A stretch of 64,000 bases of DNA from Luteococcus sp038433155. GTDB taxonomy: Bacteria; Actinomycetota; Actinomycetes; Propionibacteriales; Propionibacteriaceae. A program made the translations under genes and the position numbers. The first letter of the stretch is position 1. Each line of letters opens with the position of its first letter. The stretch is taken from contig NZ_JBCDMW010000023.1 in assembly GCF_038433155.1 (NCBI RefSeq), positions 93,614 to 157,613 of the forward strand. The letters run 5' to 3'. Below are positions 58,841-64,000 of the stretch, in pieces. Under the pieces are notes generated by a model. That model ran no database searches. It was given only the letters and a program-made list of their open reading frames with translations, and had not been told where the DNA came from.

Positions 58841-60493
58841 ATGACCGCCCGCATCCAACCCGGCCAGCCCGCCTTCACCACCCCCTCGGAACGCGAGGTC
58901 TTCGAGCGCGTCGTCGCGCAACTGGACGAGGACTGCCTGGTGCTGGCCAACCTCGGAGTGAGCGACTCCGCCAAGGACCACGAGATCGACCTGCTGGTGC
59001 TGATGCCCGGCTCCGGGATCGTCGTGGTGGAGGTCAAGGGCAGCCACGTCTGGCACGACATGCACAACTGGCGGATCCAGCGGCAGGGCGGCGACGAGGT
59101 GATCCACCCCGTCGACCAGGCCCGGGACGCCTGCTATGCCCTGCGTCACTTCGTCGAGTCCGATCCGCGCTGGGGCAGCCGACGCCGGGTGCGGTGGAGC
59201 CACCACGTGGTGCTGGCCCGCACCGACCTTGCCGACGGCTTTGCCACGCCGGACTGCCCGCGCTGGCAGGTCAGTGGCCGGGGCGACCTGCCCGAGCTGG
59301 GTGAGCGGATCTGGCGAACCACCTGGCAGCACCGCCGCGACGCCGTGGCCCCCAGCCTGGACGACGTCGAGGCCATCGAAAGGATCCTCGTCGGCCGGGG
59401 CCTGCCGCCGCGTGACGTGGGAGAGTTGGCCGCCGAGCGGGCCGAACGCGCCCAGCGCCTCACCCAGGAACAGGCCGCCCTGCTGAGGGCCACCCGGCTG
59501 CTGAACCGGGTGGAGGTGCGCGGCGGTGCCGGCTCCGGCAAGACCGTGCTGGCGGTGCAGCAGGCCAAGGACTTGGCGGCGGGCCGGCTCACCGAGCGGC
59601 GCGAACGGGTCGCGGTGGTCTGCTATTCCTACGGCCTGGCGCACTTCCTGCGACGCGAGCTGTGTACCGGCTCGCGGGGCAAGCAGCCGGCCTTCGTCGG
59701 CACCTTCGAGGAACTGGGCCGTCGCTGGGGGCTGGAGATGGCCGGCCGGGATGACTCGGCCTTCTGGGAACACATCCTGCCCGGGCAGATGGCCGAGCGG
59801 GCCGCCGGCCTGGACCCCTCGGAACGCTTCGACGCGATCGTGGTGGACGAGGCGCAGGATTTTGCCGAGACCTGGTGGACTCCCCTGCTGACCAGCCTGC
59901 GCGACGAGGAGACCGGCGCCCTGTACGTGTACACCGACGAGCGGCAGCGGATCTTCCCCCGCTTCGGCCGGCCCCCGGTGGCGCTGGTGCCGCTGGTGCT
60001 GGACCACAATCTGCGCAACACCCGCCAGATCGCCCAGACCTTTGCCCCGCTGGCGCCGCGGATGGACCTGCGGGGTGAGTCCGGGCCCGAGGTGAGCTTT
60101 GTGCCCAGCTCCGTCGACGGGGCGGTGGCGGCCGCCGACGAGCAGGTGGAGGCCCTCTTCGACGAGGGGTGGTGCGAGCAAGACATCGCGCTGATCACGA
60201 TGGGGCGGCGGCATCCGGTGCAGGTGGAGCGTCAGCAGGTGCTGGGATACGACGGCTACTGGGCCGAGTACTGGGAGGGCACCGACGTCTTCTACTCCCA
60301 CGTGCTGGGCTTCAAGGGACTGGAGCGCCGCGCGGTGGTGCTCTGCGTGAACCTGGAAGCCGGCCGGGAGCGCGCCGCCGAGATGCTCTACGTCGGGCTC
60401 TCCCGGGCCACCGACCGGCTCGTCGTGGTGGGGGATCCGGAGCAGGTCCGCGCCATCGGTGGCGACGAGGTGGCCCGGCGCCTCGGCCTCTGA
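58841..60493 (+). CDS. NERD-domain UvrD-like helicase
   Basis: A 550-aa protein. An N-terminal NERD nuclease-related domain (about 10-130, EIDLLVLMPGSGIVVVEVKG with the Asp and E-V-K residues of the fold) is followed by a superfamily 1 helicase: Walker A GGAGSGKT (228-235), Walker B VVDEAQDF (about 334-341), LDHNLRNTRQI, and C-terminal GLEAR-like LGFKGLERRAVVL and MLYVGLSRATDRLVVVGD. It is likely a nucleic-acid processing enzyme in repair or defence. The ATG at 58841 follows GGAG; the long upstream frame is rejected. The 160-bp gap after the kinase shows no other gene. Confidence 0.9.
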   Translation: MTARIQPGQPAFTTPSEREVFERVVAQLDEDCLVLANLGVSDSAKDHEIDLLVLMPGSGIVVVEVKGSHVWHDMHNWRIQRQGGDEVIHPVDQARDACYALRHFVESDPRWGSRRRVRWSHHVVLARTDLADGFATPDCPRWQVSGRGDLPELGERIWRTTWQHRRDAVAPSLDDVEAIERILVGRGLPPRDVGELAAERAERAQRLTQEQAALLRATRLLNRVEVRGGAGSGKTVLAVQQAKDLAAGRLTERRERVAVVCYSYGLAHFLRRELCTGSRGKQPAFVGTFEELGRRWGLEMAGRDDSAFWEHILPGQMAERAAGLDPSERFDAIVVDEAQDFAETWWTPLLTSLRDEETGALYVYTDERQRIFPRFGRPPVALVPLVLDHNLRNTRQIAQTFAPLAPRMDLRGESGPEVSFVPSSVDGAVAAADEQVEALFDEGWCEQDIALITMGRRHPVQVERQQVLGYDGYWAEYWEGTDVFYSHVLGFKGLERRAVVLCVNLEAGRERAAEMLYVGLSRATDRLVVVGDPEQVRAIGGDEVARRLGL

Positions 60494-60887
60494 GCGGCAG
60501 GCCCCCTCGACCTCAGCGAGCAGCTCCCTCGGCCCCTGAGCGGCCAGCCGAGGCTCGACAGCGTCGACCACCGCGGCTTCTCCGAGACCCGATCCCGCGC
60601 CTGCCCGCTTCCGGGCCCAAGGCTGACCTCAGCTGATCCCGGCCCGTCGTCCCTTCTTGCCCCCGGCCTGTCCTCCTCCGCTGGCCCGAGGGCTCCCCTA
60701 CCGGCCCCGAGGCTGTCCCCTACTGGCCCCCAAGCCCGTCGAGGGGCCCGCCGTGTCCCCCAATCGGGTGACATGAATCTGCTTGTCAGGGGCAGCATGA
60801 CGCGGTTTCAGGGGACAATTCCGGGGCGCATTCTGTATGAACTCTGAACCGCTGGACCGATTGGTCGAATTAACTTGTGATCACTTC
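60494..60887. other. Intergenic stretch with degraded dispersed repeats
   Basis: A low-complexity GGCCCC/GAGGC-rich stretch without a convincing gene. It contains a partial repeat copy AAGCCCGTCGAGGGGCC (60732-60748) and a related GCCGAGGCTCGACAG piece near 60550. A -10-like TAACTT lies at 60871-60876, just before the hairpin array; no good -35 was found. Confidence 0.5.
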
Positions 60888-61142
60888 CGGCATGGGGGAA
60901 TGTTGAGTCATCGCCGGGAGGGATCGGGGGATCCACCGGCGGGCGGCCTCTTCGGGGGAATGGGTCGCCGCCACGTCTGCGATATCGGGGGATGCCGCAG
61001 ACACCGCTCGTCGATTCGGGGGATGACAACGAGCGGCCGGCTGGATCGGGGGATCCGGCCAGAGCAGGACCTGCTGGACCAGATCGGGGGATCACGGTTC
61101 GGCACGAACCCACGGGCCCGCCGGCATCAGCTGGCGGGCCCG
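60888..61142 (+). ncRNA. Tandem array of about seven hairpins with GGGGGA loops
   Basis: Seven GGGGG(A) boxes start at 60894, 60926, 60954, 60987, 61018, 61048 and 61086, with a mean spacing of about 32 nt. Each of the last six is enclosed by a different stem: 60912-60917/60936-60941, 60942-60947/60967-60972, 60975-60981/60996-61002, 61005-61011/61029-61035, 61039-61047/61052-61060 (one G.U) and 61076-61080/61096-61100. Stems vary in sequence but keep pairing, which points to RNA structure rather than DNA sites alone. The array ends in a 13-bp hairpin. The + strand is favoured by the TAACTT before it and the terminator after it; on the minus strand the loops read TCCCCCGA. It may be a free RNA or the leader of the gene at 61278. 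Confidence 0.6.
61113..61142 (+). terminator. Strong hairpin closing the array
   Basis: CGGGCCCGCCGGC (61113-61125) pairs with GCTGGCGGGCCCG (61130-61142, one G.U) around ATCA and is followed by AATTCGTT. It is a likely terminator or attenuator before the thioesterase gene. Confidence 0.65.
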
Positions 61143-61235
61143 AATTCGTTCCAAGGCCGGACCGGTGCGACGTCCCGCCGACGAGTGGGACAGAGCGGCC
61201 CCAGCCCTTGCCTTGATCCCGGCTTCGCGAGAGAG

Positions 61236-61251
61236 TGTGAACTGGATCACA
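61236..61251 (+). promoter_or_regulatory. CRP/GlxR-type palindrome
   Basis: TGTGA-ACTGGA-TCACA is a perfect match to the CRP-family TGTGAnnnnnnTCACA consensus. It lies 26 nt before the thioesterase start, a position that would suggest repression or close-range control. Confidence 0.6.
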
Positions 61252-61277
61252 AGAGCGAGACGCGAACGGACGAAACG

Positions 61278-62237
61278 ATGTCGGGCACCCAACGAGAGAC
61301 CACCCTGCGCTTCCTGGCCGCCCCGATGGAGGGCAATGAGAAGGGCCATGTGGAGGGCGGCACCGTGCTGGCCTGGATCGACAAGGCCGGCTACGCCGAG
61401 GCGGTGGCCTGGAGCGGTTCCTACTGCGTGACCGCCTACGTCGGCAATGTGCGCTTCAGCAGGCCCGTGCTGGTCGGTGAGCTGGTGGAGGTCCAGGCCC
61501 GCATCGTGCACACTGGCCGCAGCTCCATGCACATCGTCTGCACCGTCAGCTCCGGCAACCCGCGAACCGGCGAGTTGGCGGTCACCTGCCAGTGCCTGAT
61601 CATCTTCGTCGCCACCGATGGCAAGGGGAAGTCCGTCGAGGTGCCGCCCTTCAACCCCGAATCCGACTGGGAGAGGGAGCAGCAGGAGATCGCCATCCGC
61701 CGGGTCGAGGGGCGCAAGGAGATCGAGGAGGACATGGCCCGGCAGGTCTACACGGACCAGACGGAAGCCCTGCGGCGCACGCTGCGCTTCCTGGCCAAGC
61801 CCACCGACGTCAACTGGGGCGGCAAGGTGCACGGCGGCATCGCGATGGAGTGGATTGACGAGGCCGCCAACCTGGTGGCCGAGACCTGGCACCAGGGCCC
61901 GGCGATTCCCGTCTTTGCGGGTGGTGTGCGCTTCTATCGCCCGATCCACATCGGCCACCTGGTGGAGGTGGAGGCGCGGCTGATCCACACCGGCCACAGC
62001 TCCATGCACGTCAGCGTGCACGTCCGCTCCGGCGACCCGATGAAGAATGAGCTGGAGACCACCACGCACTGCCTGATGGTTCTGGTGGCGCTGGACGAGA
62101 CCGGCACCCGCAAGCGCCACGTCCGCTCCTGGAATCCCAAGCTGCCCGAGGATCTGGAGTTGCAGGAGCATGCCAAGCGGCTGATCGACATCCGTCAGGG
62201 TCTGGCCCGACGCGCCCCGCGCGAGGTTCCGCACTAG
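61278..62237 (+). CDS. Double-hotdog acyl-CoA thioesterase
   Basis: A 319-aa protein with two hotdog domains in tandem (about 1-135 and 160-300). Each has the thioesterase pattern: FLAAPMEGNEKGHVEGGTVL then IDKAGYAEA in the first, and FLAKPTDVNWGGKVHGGIAM then WIDEAANLVA in the second, with matching HTGRSSMHI and HTGHSSMHV stretches. It probably hydrolyses medium or long acyl-CoA. The ATG at 61278 is chosen at the domain edge; no strong ribosome binding site precedes it, and the upstream frame runs through the hairpin array. Confidence 0.88.
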   Translation: MSGTQRETTLRFLAAPMEGNEKGHVEGGTVLAWIDKAGYAEAVAWSGSYCVTAYVGNVRFSRPVLVGELVEVQARIVHTGRSSMHIVCTVSSGNPRTGELAVTCQCLIIFVATDGKGKSVEVPPFNPESDWEREQQEIAIRRVEGRKEIEEDMARQVYTDQTEALRRTLRFLAKPTDVNWGGKVHGGIAMEWIDEAANLVAETWHQGPAIPVFAGGVRFYRPIHIGHLVEVEARLIHTGHSSMHVSVHVRSGDPMKNELETTTHCLMVLVALDETGTRKRHVRSWNPKLPEDLELQEHAKRLIDIRQGLARRAPREVPH

Positions 62238-62375
62238 TTCGCTCCCGCTCGTCGCGTCCCGGGCCGCGAGCCGGCCCATCCACGGCTCCCAAGCCCGTCG
62301 GGCAGCCCACCCCCTGACCCACACCCGACCACGGTTGCCCGAGCCCCAACTACGTTGTCGCCCCAATCACGCTGT

Positions 62376-62393
62376 CCGAGCCTGTCGAGGGCC
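62376..62393 (-). repeat. Copy of the dispersed repeat (opposite orientation)
   Basis: CCGAGCCTGTCGAGGGCC. The gap 62238-62611 also has a worn copy near 62288 (AAGCCCGTCGGGC) and no gene I can recognise. Confidence 0.7.
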
Positions 62394-62611
62394 GGGGTCA
62401 GGCCATCGACGAGCCGTTGCTGCGTACCCAGCCGTTCAGGCCCACGTCGCGCCACGTGCCGCTCCCAATGCCATCCCATGCTCCCTACGCCCTGCACACC
62501 GGCGCGGGGAGCACGGGCTGGCGCAACGTGGACCTTCTGGACACCTGAGCCCACGGCCACGAGGACTGAGACAAACATTCCAATCCCCGACGGACCAGCG
62601 AGCATGGAGCC

Positions 62612-63334
62612 ATGGAGGCCTCCCCAACCCTGCTGAACCTGACCCCGCGCCAGCAACTGCGGGCGGGACGGATGCCGCGTCGCCTGATCCAGTTGGCGGT
62701 GGGGCTGTGGATCTTCGGCGCGTCGATCGCGCTGGTGCTGCGCAGTGGACTGGGGCTCTCCCCGTGGGATGTGCTGCACGTCGGCATCGCCCGGCACGTC
62801 CCCCTGAGCATCGGGACGGTCTCCATCCTGGTGGGGACGGTGGTGCTGTTGCTCTGGATCCCGTTGAGGCAGTGGCCCGGCCTGGGTACGGCGCTCAACA
62901 TCGTCGTGGTTGGGATCGCCATCGACGCGACCCTGGCCCTGCTGCCTCCGGTGGGCACCGACGGCCCGCCCGGCTGGGCCCTGCGCGGCGGTCTGCTGGC
63001 CGCCGGCGTGGTGCTGAATGGCCTTGCCGGAGCCATGTACATCGGCAGCCAACTGGGCCCCGGGCCACGCGACGGGCTGATGACCTCCCTCAGCGAGAGG
63101 ACCGGCTGGCAGATCGGTCCGGTGCGGATTGCCATCGAGGTGACCGTGCTGGCGATCGGCTGGATGCTGGGCGGTCCCGTCGGGCTGGGCACCGTCGCCT
63201 ATGCCCTGGCGATCGGTCCGCTGGTTCAGGTGATGCTGCCGCGATGCCTGGTTCGGCTGGACGTGCCGCGGGCCAGATCCGTCGTCGCCAACCCTTCCAC
63301 AGCCGGCGCCGGACGGGAGAGGATGGACCGGTGA
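62612..63334 (+). CDS. YczE/YitT-like membrane protein
   Basis: A 240-aa protein with about five helices. The pattern RLIQLAVGLWIFGASIALVL then GLGLSPWDVLHVGIA, and later GAMYIGSQLGPGPRDGLMTS, is typical of the YczE family. Function is unknown; relatives are sometimes linked to surfactant or antibiotic export. ATGGAGCC precedes the ATG. It overlaps the HTH gene by 4 bp (GTGA), so the two are co-expressed. Confidence 0.88.
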   Translation: MEASPTLLNLTPRQQLRAGRMPRRLIQLAVGLWIFGASIALVLRSGLGLSPWDVLHVGIARHVPLSIGTVSILVGTVVLLLWIPLRQWPGLGTALNIVVVGIAIDATLALLPPVGTDGPPGWALRGGLLAAGVVLNGLAGAMYIGSQLGPGPRDGLMTSLSERTGWQIGPVRIAIEVTVLAIGWMLGGPVGLGTVAYALAIGPLVQVMLPRCLVRLDVPRARSVVANPSTAGAGRERMDR

Positions 63335-63738
63335 GCCGCTCCGCACGACGCCTGACCCCCAAGCCCCGCCCCACCGACCCGCGCACCGCCAGCCGGCAGA
63401 TCGCCCGTCAGCAAGAGGTCCTGCAGGTGCTGCTGGACCAGCGCGGCGAACCGCTGGCGGTCGACGCGCTGGCCGAACGGCTCGGGGTCTCGGAGCGCAC
63501 CGTCGAACGGGATCTGGAGCGGTTGCGTTCCGCCCGGCTACCGCTGCGAGGCCGCGGAGGCCAGGGTGGCGGTGTCTGGCTGGACGTCACGCGCAGCCGG
63601 GGCGCCCTGCGGCTGGACGACGACCAGGTGATGGCACTCGTGCTGGCGCTGGACTTCCTGGATGCCGACCTGCCGGAGCGGCTCCTGCAAACCCGGGACC
63701 AGCTGCGACGACACCTCGCCGACCCGAGCCTGTTCTGA
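63331..63738 (+). CDS. Small HTH (DeoR/HTH_11-type) protein
   Basis: A 135-aa protein starting with GTG at 63331, overlapping the YczE-like gene. After a basic N-terminus, residues of about 28-85 form a winged helix: RQQEVLQVLLDQRGEPLAVD, then ALAERLGVSERTVERDLERL. A short helical tail follows (VMALVLALDFLDADLP). It resembles the N-terminus of WYL-domain regulators but lacks the WYL part, so it may be a truncated or stand-alone version. Target genes are unknown. Confidence 0.82.
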   Translation: MSRSARRLTPKPRPTDPRTASRQIARQQEVLQVLLDQRGEPLAVDALAERLGVSERTVERDLERLRSARLPLRGRGGQGGGVWLDVTRSRGALRLDDDQVMALVLALDFLDADLPERLLQTRDQLRRHLADPSLF

Positions 63739-63780
63739 CCCGAGCCCTTCTGACCCGAGCCCTTCTGACCCGAGCCCTTC
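63736..63780. repeat. Tandem 15-bp repeat, three exact copies
   Basis: TGACCCGAGCCCTTC at 63736, 63751 and 63766, then a partial TGACCCG. The first copy supplies the stop codon of the HTH gene. It may be a recent slip-strand expansion. Confidence 0.85.
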
Positions 63781-64000
63781 TGACCCGCACCGCCCCGGAA
63801 ACCCCACTGCCCTGGGGAAGCCACTGCCCCTGGAAGCCACCCTGGGAGCCCCACTGCCCCGGGTAGCCCAGTGCCCGTTACCTTGCTGGTGACCCCGTAG
63901 GGCGGGGTTACGGTCGCCGGGCCCGGCATGACTCTGTGCCCCTGTCGTACGCATGATCCGGGGGGTGTTGTCACCGGGCCTGGTGGCGCCAGCCGACCGC
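63781..64000. other. End of window without a recognised gene
   Basis: Imperfect GAAGCCACTGCCCC-type repeats continue to about 63870. A small ACCCCG/CGGGGT hairpin lies near 63891-63907. The minus-strand open frame across this stretch mirrors the repeats and has no coding character. Confidence 0.4.

Noticed and set aside
60888..61100. Reading the G-box array as a CRISPR
   Set aside because: The constant part is only about 9-11 nt and lies inside variable palindromes; there are no cas genes.
60888..61100. Reading the G-boxes as DNA iterons of an origin
   Set aside because: The 31-bp period fits, but there is no replication initiator gene, no AT-rich region, and the stems covary. Kept only as a remote option.
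60837..61277. N-terminal extension of the thioesterase frame through the hairpin array
   Set aside because: The stretch reads as Gly/Arg-rich sequence with no hotdog similarity, and the compensating stems argue for RNA. Not fully excluded.
63408..63974. 188-aa minus-strand frame with repeated GSEGL-type units
   Set aside because: It is the translation of the 15-bp tandem repeat and the complement of the HTH gene; no start signal.

Overview
The window looks like chromosome of a high-GC actinobacterium (roughly 70% GC by eye). A Propionibacteriaceae-like genome is my best guess, not a demonstrated one. Signs of this are dense GC-rich coding, GTG starts, ATGA/GTGA overlaps, leaderless promoters, a 6C-type small RNA, a short SRP RNA, an ileS T-box with a very short specifier hairpin, a DtxR/IdeR-type iron box and a Zur-type box. 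No phage, insertion sequence, CRISPR array or plasmid function was found. Most of the window is housekeeping or metabolic chromosome, with an accessory-looking stretch near 52-61 kb.

Layout. 1-3.3 kb: the end of a class A penicillin-binding protein and a coupled metallophosphoesterase. 3.4-4.1 kb: tRNA-Pro(CGG) and a 6C-like RNA with three C-rich loops. 4.1-7.1 kb: lysC overlapping murJ. 7.3-11.1 kb: a long inverted-repeat element, a DUF1707 protein, two small GNAT paralogues, an oxidoreductase and a secreted FG-GAP protein. 11.3-14.7 kb: ileS under a translational T-box. 14.9-20.2 kb: an MFS transporter and a PadR-ATPase-FtsX export operon with its operator. 20.2-25.2 kb: a Zur-boxed AztD-like zinc chaperone, a BCCT transporter fused to a CoaE-like domain, and an AbrB-type membrane protein. 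25.2-31.8 kb: HAD phosphatase, small secreted protein, recR, ybaB, glycerate kinase and a very long dnaX. 31.8-37 kb: an iron-box CopD-like protein, a DUF4287/DUF5655 protein, TetR with an ABC exporter, and the SRP RNA. 37-44 kb: cycA, a thioesterase, tRNA-Ser(GGA), DJ-1/PfpI, transglutaminase-like and MerR genes, and three tandem paralogous two-helix membrane proteins. 44-47.3 kb: the thiM-thiE-thiD-tenA thiamin salvage operon behind a TPP riboswitch. 47.4-52.1 kb: PhzF-like, an ATPase-YhgE/Pip pair, and DoxX.

52.4-61.1 kb holds the least ordinary content. Two paralogous dual-module histidine-kinase-like membrane proteins flank an opposing gene with an EVE/PUA-like and a DUF3883-like region, followed by a NERD-helicase. 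Next comes an intergenic array of about seven hairpins at roughly 31-nt spacing, each presenting GGGGGA in its loop, closed by a strong 13-bp hairpin. The array loops are complementary to the C-rich loops of the 6C-like RNA at 3.9 kb. This suggests an RNA-RNA sponge or kissing-loop system, or a multi-loop 6C relative if the other strand is transcribed. 61.2-64 kb: a double-hotdog thioesterase behind a perfect CRP/GlxR-type palindrome, a YczE-like membrane protein, and a DeoR-type HTH protein.

All calls come from reading the sequence. No database search or folding program was run, and family names rest on motifs and remembered family patterns.
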